Shown here: positions 47,335 through 59,359 of the stretch, in pieces
How the letters are laid out: every line of letters begins with the position of its first letter
Position numbering within the stretch: position 1 is the first letter of the stretch
DNA from: Fluctibacter corallii
Lineage (GTDB): Bacteria > Pseudomonadota > Gammaproteobacteria > Enterobacterales > Alteromonadaceae
NCBI RefSeq assembly: GCF_025751585.1
Contig: NZ_JAOWKX010000001.1
Location: 248,259-312,258, forward strand
DNA: 64,000 nucleotides
Reading direction: 5' to 3'
Position numbers and translations under genes: made by a program
Notes under the pieces: model-generated
The model's input: the letters and a program-made list of their open reading frames with translations, nothing else
What the model was told of the DNA's origin: nothing
Database searches by the model: none

Positions 47335-47711
47335 GCGGCACCTACAATTTTTCGCACCATATCAGGCAGTAAGAAAAATTGCTCAGCGAGCATTTTGTGA
47401 TTGATACCTCTCACTTTATTTAATTTTTTGATTGTAGAAATTTCAGCATCAGTTAACAGAGCTTCATTTCTATTCAAAAAAACCTTAATGTACGTTGAGC
47501 GGTTGGGCTCATTGTTCTCTTCTTTTCTGTAGCGATATCGCTCGCCGTACTCTACATAGTTAAAAAATCGTGTGCAGGCCAACTTTTCCTGCTTGCACTT
47601 TTTTTCAAAGGCACACGTTTCACAGGGACTAGGCTCTGAGTTAAACGCACTTGCTAGCCAGTCAAAACGTCTTTTTGCATTCTCTTGAAGTCGTTGAGCT
47701 AATACATTCAT
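47331..47711 (-). CDS. Small four-Cys protein with possible HTH, likely regulator
   Basis: 126 aa from the ATG at 47711, chosen because GAGGGAAG lies just upstream; the frame is open to 47729. An N-terminal helix is followed by Cys30, 33, 39 and 46 (C-x2-C-x5-C-x6-C), which could bind zinc or an Fe-S cluster. The C-terminal part (residues about 85-120, LTDAEISTIKKLNK then HKMLAEQFFLLPDMVRKIV) looks like a helix-turn-helix. It is coupled to the Q-like gene by a 4-nt overlap and is the first gene of the block, downstream of three direct repeats. A sensing regulator is plausible; no named family is recognised. Confidence 0.65.
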   Translation of the reverse strand: MNVLAQRLQENAKRRFDWLASAFNSEPSPCETCAFEKKCKQEKLACTRFFNYVEYGERYRYRKEENNEPNRSTYIKVFLNRNEALLTDAEISTIKKLNKVRGINHKMLAEQFFLLPDMVRKIVGAA

Positions 47712-47816
47712 TGTCTTCCCTCTATACATATTCTAGTTTTGTTCGAGTCGATATCTGTTAGTCGAGCCTTAAGAGTGGAAGATATTTTTACCAATTAAAA
47801 CAAAGGGATAGATAGT

Positions 47817-47883
47817 TGTCTGATATGTGCTAGTTAGTGTCTGATATGTACTATCACGACGATGGGGTGTCTGATATGTGCTA
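47817..47883. repeat. Three 16-bp direct repeats, candidate operator of the toxin block
   Basis: TGTCTGATATGTGCTA occurs at 47817-47832 and 47868-47883, and with one change (TGTCTGATATGTACTA) at 47838-47853. Starts are 21 and 30 bp apart, close to two and three helical turns, so a protein could bind all copies on one face. They lie about 105-170 bp upstream of the first ATG of the block (47711), a fitting place for an activator or repressor array. Confidence 0.7.
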
Positions 47884-48515
47884 TTTGAAAATCATCACTT
47901 CGTAGGGGGAAGGAGAGATACATGGACGGCGGTACTTTTACAATTTTAGGGGTTAAAACAGGCTAATATCGTCGACCAGAAGAGCCGTATTTCAACTCCC
48001 CATCTACATGGCTTAAGTGGGTTAAACCATGTAAAAAATAACGTTTCGAACATGCGAAAGTGTATAGGACTACCCACTTTTCAGTAATTCTTAGTGGCTT
48101 TATGGGATTGTTAACGCAACAAAAGTTGACCTAAATAGTATAATTAACCTTCTAGACAGCGATTGGCGTTTAACCACTTTTTCGCTTTTCGGCTCACCTG
48201 CTTGGTATAGTTATTATTCAAACTCCTCAAATTGGCGCGTAATAACAAAGCTTCAGCTCGAAAGCAAAGCACCTTTGCCTAACACCGCCTTATATAATCT
48301 AAACCTTGAAGACTATTTATCAATTACGGATTACAAACTTATACTAATCGTTTCAACGCACTTTAATTTAATGATGCCACAAGCATGTCATCCTGAAACT
48401 GTTAGCTCACAGACAGTTGAATACACATAATGCAAAGATCGACAATAACGCTTTTCCTGACTACCTTACCAAAAAGTGCAAGCATCACTTGCACCTATTA
48501 TCGTTACACATACAA

Positions 48516-48538
48516 AGAGCGCCCTGATAGGGCGCTCT
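48516..48538 (-). terminator. Intrinsic terminator after recA
   Basis: A perfect 10-bp GC-rich stem, AGAGCGCCCT with AGGGCGCTCT, has a 3-nt loop and lies 47 nt beyond the recA stop, followed on the minus strand by TTTG. The stem is symmetrical, so it may also block plus-strand transcripts. Confidence 0.8.
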
Positions 48539-48584
48539 CATTTGAGTTTTCATGATGAGTTAAATCAAGACGTCAAGCCACCGC

Positions 48585-49622
48585 TTATTCGCTTGGTGCT
48601 TCTTCTAGCACACCATCTTCCGGTTGAACCGTTTTAGATAGCAGCAATTCTGCACGTAATTTAGTTTCGATATCAGCGGCCATTTCAGGGTTCTCTTTAA
48701 GATAGCGAACAACATTCGCTTTACCCTGACCAATTCGGTTACCGTTGTAGCTGTACCACGCACCGGCTTTTTCCACCAGTTTTTGTTTCACGCCCAAATC
48801 AATAAGCTCCGCTTCTTTAGAGATGCCTTCGCCATACATAATCTGGAACTCGGCTTGCTTAAATGGTGGTGCAACTTTGTTTTTCACCACCTTCACGCGG
48901 GTTTCGTTACCTACGACTTCATCACCTTCTTTAATAGCACCAATACGACGAATATCTAAACGTACAGACGCATAGAACTTAAGTGCATTACCGCCAGTAG
49001 TGGTTTCAGGGTTACCAAACATAACACCAATCTTCATACGAATTTGGTTGATGAATATACACAGCGTATTTGAACGCTTAATATTCGCAGTCAATTTACG
49101 CAAGGCTTGCGACATTAGACGTGCTTGTAAACCCACGTGCGAGTCACCCATTTCACCTTCAATTTCAGCTTTAGGTGTAAGAGCCGCCACCGAGTCAACA
49201 ATAACAACATCAACAGCACCAGAGCGAACCAACATGTCGCAGATTTCTAGCGCTTGCTCACCAGTGTCAGGCTGCGAAACCAATAGCTCATCAATGTTCA
49301 CGCCAAGTTTTTCTGCATAAACAGGATCAAGAGCATGCTCAGCATCTACGAACGCACACGTTTTACCTTGCTTTTGAGCTTGTGCGATGACTTGTAACGT
49401 TAACGTCGTTTTACCCGATGATTCCGGACCGTAAATTTCAACAATACGCCCCGTTGGTAAACCACCTATACCTAGCGCAATATCAATGCTCAGCGAGCCG
49501 GTAGAAATAGCTTCAATATCCATTGCTTGGTTATCACCAAGGCGCATAATTGAACCTTTACCAAATTGCTTTTCAATTTGACCTAATGCGGCAGATAACG
49601 CACGTGATTTATTATCATCCAT
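48585..49622 (-). CDS. recA: Recombinase RecA
   Basis: 345 aa, normal length. RecA polymerises on single-stranded DNA, drives strand exchange and triggers LexA cleavage in the SOS response. Walker A is [12 protein letters not shown] near residue 67, Walker B is [19 protein letters not shown] near 140, and the L2 region holds [20 protein letters not shown]. The start [30 protein letters not shown] is the standard gammaproteobacterial form, with AAGGT upstream. A LexA box lies 149 nt before the ATG. Downstream, instead of recX, begins the region leading to the toxin block. Confidence 0.98.
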   Translation of the reverse strand: MDDNKSRALSAALGQIEKQFGKGSIMRLGDNQAMDIEAISTGSLSIDIALGIGGLPTGRIVEIYGPESSGKTTLTLQVIAQAQKQGKTCAFVDAEHALDPVYAEKLGVNIDELLVSQPDTGEQALEICDMLVRSGAVDVVIVDSVAALTPKAEIEGEMGDSHVGLQARLMSQALRKLTANIKRSNTLCIFINQIRMKIGVMFGNPETTTGGNALKFYASVRLDIRRIGAIKEGDEVVGNETRVKVVKNKVAPPFKQAEFQIMYGEGISKEAELIDLGVKQKLVEKAGAWYSYNGNRIGQGKANVVRYLKENPEMAADIETKLRAELLLSKTVQPEDGVLEEAPSE

Positions 49623-49770
49623 CGGTGTACCTTCAAATAAAACGAGTTAAAACGTATGAATATGACATTCACTAACCAGTGGTTCATTAATACTCATGTA
49701 GAAATACAACATGTGAAACACTGGGTACTTAAGAATATGTAGTGTCATTCATTTAATGTGGAAGAGTATA

Positions 49771-49786
49771 CTGTATAACCATACAG
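49771..49786 (-). promoter_or_regulatory. LexA (SOS) box upstream of recA
   Basis: CTGTATAACCATACAG is a perfect CTGT-N8-ACAG LexA operator, flanked by TA on both sides (TACTGT...ACAGTT). It lies between divergently placed promoter space of recA and the end of cinA, and indicates SOS induction of recA. Confidence 0.9.
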
Positions 49787-49823
49787 TTACAAGTACTGTT
49801 TCGATCTTTTTCTAACGATCGTG

Positions 49824-50315
49824 CTAGTCAGGCATATTATCTAAGATCTCTATCAAGCTCGTCAAAGCAAATTCTACCGCCTGATTACGAACAGCTTGTC
49901 GATTTCCAGAAAAAACCCTGTGTGATGCACTAAGCTGACCATTTACGTAAAAACCGAACCACACTGTGCCGACGGGTTTTCCTGATGTTGCCCCTCCTGG
50001 GCCAGCTATTCCGCTCACAGAAACGGCACACTTTGCTTTTGCACTACATGCAGCACCTTTTGCCATTTCTAATACCGTTTGTTCCGACACGGCCCCGTGT
50101 TCCGATAGGGTGTTATCAGACACGCCAAGTGCCTGTATTTTTGCCTCATTACTGTATGTAATAAACCCTTGTTCAAACCACGCAGAACTTCCAGCAGTAT
50201 CAGTAATGGCAGCGCCGATGCCACCTCCCGTGCAGGATTCGGCAGTAGTGACTGTCCATTCTCTCGTAAGCAAAACCTGCCCTAGGCGTTCAGAAAGCAT
50301 TTCAAGCTGCGTCAT
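49824..50315 (-). CDS. pncC: CinA-family nicotinamide-nucleotide amidase (PncC type)
   Basis: 163 aa, corresponding to the C-terminal CinA domain alone (the stand-alone PncC/YgaD form). It shows the conserved AESCTGGGIGAAITD (residues 25-39), a GFITYSNEAK stretch and AVSVSGIAGPGGATSGKPVGTVWFG near residue 98. The enzyme converts nicotinamide mononucleotide to nicotinate mononucleotide in pyridine-nucleotide recycling. It is placed upstream of recA on the same strand, as in many gammaproteobacteria; mutS is divergent. AAGGA lies upstream of the ATG. Confidence 0.92.
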   Translation of the reverse strand: MTQLEMLSERLGQVLLTREWTVTTAESCTGGGIGAAITDTAGSSAWFEQGFITYSNEAKIQALGVSDNTLSEHGAVSEQTVLEMAKGAACSAKAKCAVSVSGIAGPGGATSGKPVGTVWFGFYVNGQLSASHRVFSGNRQAVRNQAVEFALTSLIEILDNMPD

Positions 50316-50592
50316 TCTCTCTCGTCCTTACTCAGTTGTGGAAAACGGAAAAACCAATCATCTGCGATGAATTAACGGCCTCTAGGTTACCTTGGCTTAG
50401 GAAAAAATGGCAGTCGAGTTTTCTCGGTATCTTTTCCCGATCGTTTATTTATTTTTCCCTATTCGCTCACATTAAAATTTACGTTAAAATCGCTGGCTTT
50501 CGTGTAGCGCCTCCAGAAATATGCGTTGTGTCTGGGGTAATAGCGCGCTCACCCCTCTTCCATTTAACGAAATAAGAGAAAGTAACGTTAAC

Positions 50593-53196
50593 ATGAGTAC
50601 CCTACCGACTGATGTCCAAAACCACACGCCTATGATGCAGCAATACCTTAAAATCAAGGCAGAGCACCCAGACATTCTCTTGTTTTATCGTATGGGAGAT
50701 TTCTACGAATTATTCTTTGATGACGCCAAAAAAGCCGCTTCATTACTTGATATCTCACTCACGGCACGAGGAAAATCTGGCGGGAATGCCATTCCCATGG
50801 CGGGCGTACCCTATCATGCCGTAGAGGGATATTTAGCACGTCTGGTTAAAATGGGAGAATCAGTTGCCATTTGCGAGCAAGTTGGCGATCCCGCCACCAG
50901 CAAAGGCCCCGTTGAACGAGCCGTTCAGCGAATTGTTACTCCCGGCACGGTTACCGATGAAGCGCTACTTGAAGATAAACGCGATAATTTACTGGCCGCA
51001 GTTTATTCACAAGATGAAAAGTTTGGGTTTGCAACCATCGACATTAGTAGCGGCCGTTTCGCTATTTGCGAGCTAGCCGATCACGCAGCCTTAAACGCCG
51101 AACTACAACGCACTCGTCCCGCAGAATTACTCTACCCAGAAGATTTTGCGGCGATGCAGGTTATTGAACCATACAAGGGGTTACGCCGCCGCCCTATTTG
51201 GGAGTTCGATTTTCAAACGGCCACACAGCAACTCAACCAGCAATTTGGTACAAAAGAATTGAATGGATTTGGTGTGCAAGATGCTCACCTTGGGTTATGT
51301 GCAGCAGGCTGCGTTATTCAGTATGTTAAAGACACGCAACGTGGTGCCCTTCCCCACATTCGCAGTATTCAGTTAGAAAATAACCAAGATAGTGTGTTAA
51401 TGGACGCCGCAACGCGCAAAAACCTTGAGCTCACGCAAAATTTGTCAGGCGGCCACGAGCACACGTTAAGTGCCGTATTAGACAATACCTCTACCGCCAT
51501 GGGCAGCCGTTTATTACAACGTTGGATTCATCGGCCACTCACAAACACCGCGATGCTAATAGGACGACAAGATACGATTGAATGCATTCAAGAACAAGAC
51601 TATACAGCGCTTCAATCTTTATTAAAGCACGTCGGCGATATAGAGCGTGTGCTTGCCAGGCTGGCATTAAGAAGTGCAAGACCTAGGGATTTCTCACGGT
51701 TGCGCCAGGCTTTTCAACAATTGCCCGATATTCAGTCGTTTATTTCTGAGACATTGAGCGTAGTAAACTCATCGGACTCACATCCGCTAACAATGCTTAG
51801 CCAAGATATCTCCGACTTTCCTGCTTTGCGTGAATTACTCGAAAAAGCGATTATTGAAAATCCTCCCGTATTAATCCGAGACGGCGGCGTTATCGCCTCA
51901 GGTTATGACGCAGAACTTGATGAATTACGGGCGCTGTCGAAAGGCGCAACCGATTACCTTGAAGCGCTGGAGCTGCGAGAAAAAGAACGCACAGGTATTC
52001 CTACTTTGAAAGTCGCCTATAACAAAGTGCATGGCTATTACATTGAGGTAAGCCGCAGTTATTCTGATCAGGTTCCCGCCGATTATGTCAGGCGTCAAAC
52101 CCTTAAAAATAATGAGCGCTACATTATTCCCGAACTGAAAGAACACGAAGATAATGTGCTTACGAGCCAAAGTCGCGCGCTGGCACTTGAAAAGCGCCTA
52201 TACGATGCACTGTTTGACGAAATACTCCCACATTTGTCAGCACTGATGCAAAGCGCCCATGCCTTGGCGGAGCTTGACGTGTTAACTAACTTAGCCGAAC
52301 GGGCTGAAACCCTAAATTACTCCCGCCCTGAGTTAACCCAGTCTGTCGGTATTCAATACGAACATGGCAGACACCCTGTGGTAGAAGTCGTGTCTGATTC
52401 GCCGTTTATTGCCAACCCCCTAACGATGGACCAACATCGCCGCATGCTTATCATTACTGGTCCCAATATGGGCGGTAAATCGACTTATATGCGACAAACC
52501 GCACTGATCGTATTGATGGCTTGCATTGGCAGCTTTGTACCTGCCGACCATGCTCAAATTGGTCCTATAGACAGAATATTTACGCGTATTGGTGCGTCAG
52601 ACGATCTTGCCTCAGGCCGCTCCACGTTTATGGTAGAAATGACAGAAACGGCCAATATATTAAACAATGCAACGGCAAACAGTTTAGTACTGATGGATGA
52701 AATCGGTCGTGGAACCAGTACCTACGATGGCTTGTCTCTAGCGTGGGCAAGCGCGGAATACCTAACCACTAAACTCAGTGCCTTCACCTTGTTTGCAACC
52801 CACTATTTCGAACTGACTCAACTCACCGAGCAGTACCCTCAACTTGCCAATGTGCATTTAGACGCCGTTGAGCATAATGACAGCATTCGCTTTATGCATG
52901 CCGTTCAAGAGGGTGCAGCTGACCGAAGTTATGGACTGCAAGTCGCACAACTCGCGGGCGTGCCTAAGCCTGTTATCAATGCAGCAAAACGCAAGCTAAT
53001 GGAATTAGAGGCCCACAATATTGTGAATGCATCCGATTCAGCAACTCAAAACAATCAAGCCGCGGAAAACGTACAACCCTCTTTACTTCCCATAGAGTCG
53101 GAAGTAGAGCACACATTGGCAAACATCGACCCAGACTCTCTATCTCCCAGAGAGGCTCTCGATGCACTGTATCAACTGAAAGCATTACTTAACTGA
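50593..53196 (+). CDS. mutS: DNA mismatch repair protein MutS
   Basis: 867 aa from the ATG at 50593; the frame is open to 50521, but the product then begins far upstream of the conserved start ([19 protein letters not shown]). MutS recognises mismatches and recruits MutL. The mismatch-wedge [11 protein letters not shown] lies near residue 35, Walker [16 protein letters not shown] near 617, and Walker [22 protein letters not shown] near 693. The C-terminal tail ([17 protein letters not shown]) is the tetramerisation helix. It is followed by a 9-bp hairpin. Confidence 0.98.
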   Translation: MSTLPTDVQNHTPMMQQYLKIKAEHPDILLFYRMGDFYELFFDDAKKAASLLDISLTARGKSGGNAIPMAGVPYHAVEGYLARLVKMGESVAICEQVGDPATSKGPVERAVQRIVTPGTVTDEALLEDKRDNLLAAVYSQDEKFGFATIDISSGRFAICELADHAALNAELQRTRPAELLYPEDFAAMQVIEPYKGLRRRPIWEFDFQTATQQLNQQFGTKELNGFGVQDAHLGLCAAGCVIQYVKDTQRGALPHIRSIQLENNQDSVLMDAATRKNLELTQNLSGGHEHTLSAVLDNTSTAMGSRLLQRWIHRPLTNTAMLIGRQDTIECIQEQDYTALQSLLKHVGDIERVLARLALRSARPRDFSRLRQAFQQLPDIQSFISETLSVVNSSDSHPLTMLSQDISDFPALRELLEKAIIENPPVLIRDGGVIASGYDAELDELRALSKGATDYLEALELREKERTGIPTLKVAYNKVHGYYIEVSRSYSDQVPADYVRRQTLKNNERYIIPELKEHEDNVLTSQSRALALEKRLYDALFDEILPHLSALMQSAHALAELDVLTNLAERAETLNYSRPELTQSVGIQYEHGRHPVVEVVSDSPFIANPLTMDQHRRMLIITGPNMGGKSTYMRQTALIVLMACIGSFVPADHAQIGPIDRIFTRIGASDDLASGRSTFMVEMTETANILNNATANSLVLMDEIGRGTSTYDGLSLAWASAEYLTTKLSAFTLFATHYFELTQLTEQYPQLANVHLDAVEHNDSIRFMHAVQEGAADRSYGLQVAQLAGVPKPVINAAKRKLMELEAHNIVNASDSATQNNQAAENVQPSLLPIESEVEHTLANIDPDSLSPREALDALYQLKALLN

Positions 53197-53205
53197 CGCG
53201 ATTAC

Positions 53206-53242
53206 AACCTGCCATGAAGCTAAATACCCGTGGCAGGTTACT
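53206..53242 (+). terminator. Hairpin after mutS
   Basis: AACCTGCCA (53206-53214) pairs with TGGCAGGTT (53231-53239), 9 bp with a 16-nt loop, ten nt after the mutS stop. Only two T residues sit at the stem end and no longer T tract follows, so strength is uncertain. Confidence 0.55.
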
Positions 53243-53459
53243 TCAATTAACGTCCATACTCTCAGCACACCTGCACATTCTCAACACGTAAAGTGATCCG
53301 AAACGCCGTTTAATTGCCTACTATATTTAGGAGCTCAATGTCATCTGTTTACGACATATAAAACACCAATAAGCCGCTCCGAGAATGCACTAAACTCGCT
53401 ATAAAGGTTATCAGCTAAAGTGCAAACAAAAGCGATAGGGTAATGTTAAGAACAACATT

Positions 53460-55376
53460 ATGGTAAAACAATATCAGTCTTATCTGTGTAAGAGGTTTCT
53501 TCGCTCAACATATTCACGACGGATGGCGAGCCGTTTATTATTGGTGTGTTCATTGACGTTCATTGCTGGCGTATTTGCATTCTATTCTTTATTTGAGATT
53601 CGTAAAGAAACCTTGTCCAACCAAGTACAGCGCGCCGCTAACGAATTTACCGCCGATTTAAACCGACAGATTGGCGCGAATACGGATTTTACTCAGCAAC
53701 TTTACTCAGAAATATCCTACTACAACCTAATTCGAAAAGGAGAGCAGTTTGATGGCGAAGAGCTGGCTAACGTCTTTGCAAATCATCTGGCACGCAATCC
53801 CACCCTTTACCAACTTAGATGGCTTGATGAAGCGGGCAACGAAAAGTTAAAAGTTATCAAGGAAACCTCTGGAAAAATTACCCGTTTAGCAAACGATGCA
53901 CTTGTCAATAAAGGGCACAGAGATTACATGCAAGCAGCAAAAAAACTGAACGAGGGAGAAGTCTATCACTCTGCGATTGACTTGAATGTGGAATACGGAA
54001 AAATTGAACGTCCACATAGGGTGACTATGCGAGGGGTCATTTATACTGGTCACCACGGCTTACTTCCTGGCTACTTAGTGGCTAATTTCCAACTCAACAA
54101 TATAATGCGAAAAGCCTACAGTACGAGCGCATTACTTTATTTAACGGCCCGTGATGGTTATTGGCTAAAGCACCCTGATAAGTCAAAAGAATGGGGGAGT
54201 CAACTCAGCGAAACAGATGCTAACGCTATCCGAGACGTGCCTGACCTGTGGCAGTTTGTCAACACAAAACACTCTGGAAGTATCGTCCAAGCATATGGAA
54301 AACTCTGGCAAATATTGTCTCTTAAAACCGAACTCAACAATATCAATGGCGAGCTTGAACAAAATTTGTTTGTACTTTCTTCAACCACAGAAGAACAATT
54401 AGCCTCACTCTTTAAAAATACGTTTTTATTGGTTGCCTTTCCAACCATGCTTGTATTGGTTTATGGCATCTGGTCACAACATAAGTTGGTGAAAGAAGAA
54501 ATTCGGCAATTGGCGCTAAATGAAGAACTACGCGATGAAAAACGCCAATTGGTAAAAAGTAACCGTGAACTAGAGAAAACCCTCAAGCATCAACGCTCTC
54601 TTCAAGATGAATTGGTAGAAACTCGTAAGCTGTCCTCGTTAGGAATGATGGTGGCTGGCATTGCGCATGAATTAAATACGCCAATTGGAAGCGCTATGAT
54701 GAGCGTGTCTACATTGCAGGACAGGTATGACAGCTTAGCTGAACGTCTAAAAAAAGGTGTTACCAAAAGCGCACTGGACGATTTCCTCTCGCTCAGTGAA
54801 GATGCACTAGACTCAACCATGCGTAATCTATACAAAAGCGCAGATATGATTCAAAGTTTTAAACGTTTGGCACTTGATCGTACCTCCATGACGTTGGAGG
54901 ACATTCACATCCATACTATTATCAATGACTTGATCGTTATGATGTATCCTCATTTTGAATTAAATAGCGTAAAAATAGCAATTCAATGCGATGAAGCCAC
55001 CACTCTGAAAACGTACCCAGGCATTTTATCTCAGATACTACAGAACTTAGTAGAAAATGCGCTGCATCACGCTTTCCCAGATGGCCAAAAAGGCAAGCTC
55101 CAGATAGCGGCTAAAAAAGAGCGGGGGCTTGTACATATTACCGTGTCTGACGATGGTGTAGGTATCTCACAAGACATAAAAGAAAACATCTTTGACCCCT
55201 TCGTTACCACAAAGCGTGGCGAAGGAAACACGGGACTTGGCATGCATCTGGTACACCAATGGACCACACAAATTCTTAAAGGCCGTATTTATGTTGAACC
55301 CATGATTCAAGGCGCGCGTTTCGTGTTAATACTGCCCTCATTAAAAGAGGAAGACGTAAACGGTACCACCGCTTAG
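53460..55376 (+). CDS. Sensor histidine kinase, orphan
   Basis: 638 aa. An N-terminal membrane span (about residues 25-45, LLLVCSLTFIAGVFAFYSLF) is followed by an extracytoplasmic domain of about 270 residues, a second span (about 322-341, FLLVAFPTMLVLVYGIW), a coiled-coil linker (EELRDEKRQLVKSNRELEKT) and the kinase core. The phospho-acceptor His is near 403 (AGIAHELNTPIG); the ATPase shows NLVENALHHAF, DDGVGIS and GEGNTGLGMHLV. The H-box and G-boxes resemble CitA/DctB-like kinases of the HisKA type. No response regulator is adjacent, so the partner and signal are unknown. It stands between mutS and pyrG. Confidence 0.88.
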   Translation: MVKQYQSYLCKRFLRSTYSRRMASRLLLVCSLTFIAGVFAFYSLFEIRKETLSNQVQRAANEFTADLNRQIGANTDFTQQLYSEISYYNLIRKGEQFDGEELANVFANHLARNPTLYQLRWLDEAGNEKLKVIKETSGKITRLANDALVNKGHRDYMQAAKKLNEGEVYHSAIDLNVEYGKIERPHRVTMRGVIYTGHHGLLPGYLVANFQLNNIMRKAYSTSALLYLTARDGYWLKHPDKSKEWGSQLSETDANAIRDVPDLWQFVNTKHSGSIVQAYGKLWQILSLKTELNNINGELEQNLFVLSSTTEEQLASLFKNTFLLVAFPTMLVLVYGIWSQHKLVKEEIRQLALNEELRDEKRQLVKSNRELEKTLKHQRSLQDELVETRKLSSLGMMVAGIAHELNTPIGSAMMSVSTLQDRYDSLAERLKKGVTKSALDDFLSLSEDALDSTMRNLYKSADMIQSFKRLALDRTSMTLEDIHIHTIINDLIVMMYPHFELNSVKIAIQCDEATTLKTYPGILSQILQNLVENALHHAFPDGQKGKLQIAAKKERGLVHITVSDDGVGISQDIKENIFDPFVTTKRGEGNTGLGMHLVHQWTTQILKGRIYVEPMIQGARFVLILPSLKEEDVNGTTA

Positions 55377-55444
55377 CCACATTTTTTACATTCTTTATGA
55401 GTGACATTGGCGACGCTTTCACTTATACTGATCTCCCATCTTGA

Positions 55445-58491
<3,047 letters not shown>

Positions 58492-58513
58492 TCTGGCTTA
58501 AAAACGCTAAAAT

Positions 58514-58566
58514 AACGGGAGACAGCATTGGTGATCCTTGGTTACCATAGTGTTTCCCGTTTTTAT
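58514..58566 (+). terminator. Intrinsic terminator after eno
   Basis: AACGGGAGACA (58514-58524) pairs with TGTTTCCCGTT (58551-58561) with one G-T wobble. A smaller inner hairpin (GGTGA/TTACC) and a T tract follow from 58559. It overlaps the upstream open frame of the next gene, which argues for that gene starting at 58583. Confidence 0.8.
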
Positions 58567-58582
58567 TTGGTGGGCCATCAAC

Positions 58583-59218
58583 GTGGCAAAGAGCAGTGAT
58601 TCAAAACAAATTGATATCTTCTCTCAAGACAAGCAACAGCTGGCGTATTCACAGTTGTGTAACGCTCTGTATGAACGAGAGTTGCTTGCCCTTGCACACC
58701 TTTCTGAATCGCAAGTACCTACACTTCAACACAAACTGACAAACTTGTCTAAGCATGTAAAACGCACCGCAGATCATCTTCTCAACGCAAACGCCCCCAT
58801 TAACGTTGATATTCACAATGCCAGCTGGCAAGCCAAACAAGTAGCTAAATGCCCCGCCTCTGATTGGGATGCCGCTAAAACAGAGAGCTGGTTTATTAAA
58901 CACGCCAGTATGGGTATCGCTGTGCCGGTGTATGTTAATAACAATGGCGTAGAGCACATTGAGTTAGACTCTATAGACAGAATTGATCAGCATCAAAGCC
59001 GCTTGCATTGCAATAAATTTCGCTGGTTCCATTTCAATGGGCAACCTGCAAATGAATCCGCGTCTACACTCAAGCGTGTGTTGCACCCAACTAAATCTAC
59101 TATGGTCGCTGCATGTTGTGGTCATGTATGGAATCACAAAGGGCGTGCACAACCTCGTCCCCTCACACTGCGTGAATTGTTATTGTCTAGCACCATCAAT
59201 TGGAAGACATTTCGTTGA
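58583..59218 (+). CDS. Unknown protein downstream of eno
   Basis: 211 aa from the GTG at 58583; an in-frame TTG at 58538 lies inside the eno terminator and would add a short hydrophobic stretch, so it is less likely. GGTGGG lies about 8 nt before the GTG. The protein is soluble-looking, with Cys pairs (NALY... CP, AACCGHVWNHKG) and His residues near the end (LHCNKFRWFHFNG; CCGHVW), which might bind a metal. There is a helical N-terminal half (QLCNALYERELLALAHLSE). No family is recognised. It is probably a lineage-specific conserved protein. Confidence 0.6.
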   Translation: MAKSSDSKQIDIFSQDKQQLAYSQLCNALYERELLALAHLSESQVPTLQHKLTNLSKHVKRTADHLLNANAPINVDIHNASWQAKQVAKCPASDWDAAKTESWFIKHASMGIAVPVYVNNNGVEHIELDSIDRIDQHQSRLHCNKFRWFHFNGQPANESASTLKRVLHPTKSTMVAACCGHVWNHKGRAQPRPLTLRELLLSSTINWKTFR

Positions 59219-59359
59219 CGATTTTAGGACATAAGTAATGATTGCCTTGTACTTTTGCTTGTGCTGTAATCATGAAAATTAAAACAGTTAAAACAAATAG
59301 TTAATTTGCATTGTTAGAATAAAAATATCTAAAAACACCACATGCAAACAGGAGGTCGT

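Larger units (their letters stand above)
47712..48584. other. 873-nt region between the toxin block and recA with no confirmed gene
   Basis: It holds the three direct repeats (47817-47883) and a tiny plus-strand ORF of 14 codons at 47922-47966 behind a strong AAGGAGA site (MDGGTFTILGVKTG). It also holds a plus-strand open frame without a start codon (48095-48430), a hairpin near 48475-48493 (GTGCAAG/CTTGCAC) and the recA terminator. Apart from these I see nothing. recX, a common downstream neighbour of recA, is absent. Confidence 0.6.

Noticed and set aside
22751..47711. Complete prophage, suggested by the Q-like, holin and endolysin genes
   Set aside because: No integrase, repressor-cI family, terminase, portal, capsid or tail gene is present; the large genes are toxin-like.
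24162..47711. Extracellular contractile injection system
   Set aside because: No sheath, tube, baseplate or AAA+ ATPase genes are visible; the giant protein fits TcA instead.
48400..48420. Possible second LexA box near CTGTTAGCTCACAG
   Set aside because: The half-sites are 6 or 10 nt apart, not the required 8, so SOS control of the toxin block is not supported by a box here.
48095..48430. 112-codon open plus-strand frame
   Set aside because: There is no ATG, GTG or TTG near its start, no ribosome site and no recognisable family; kept only as a note on possible gene decay.
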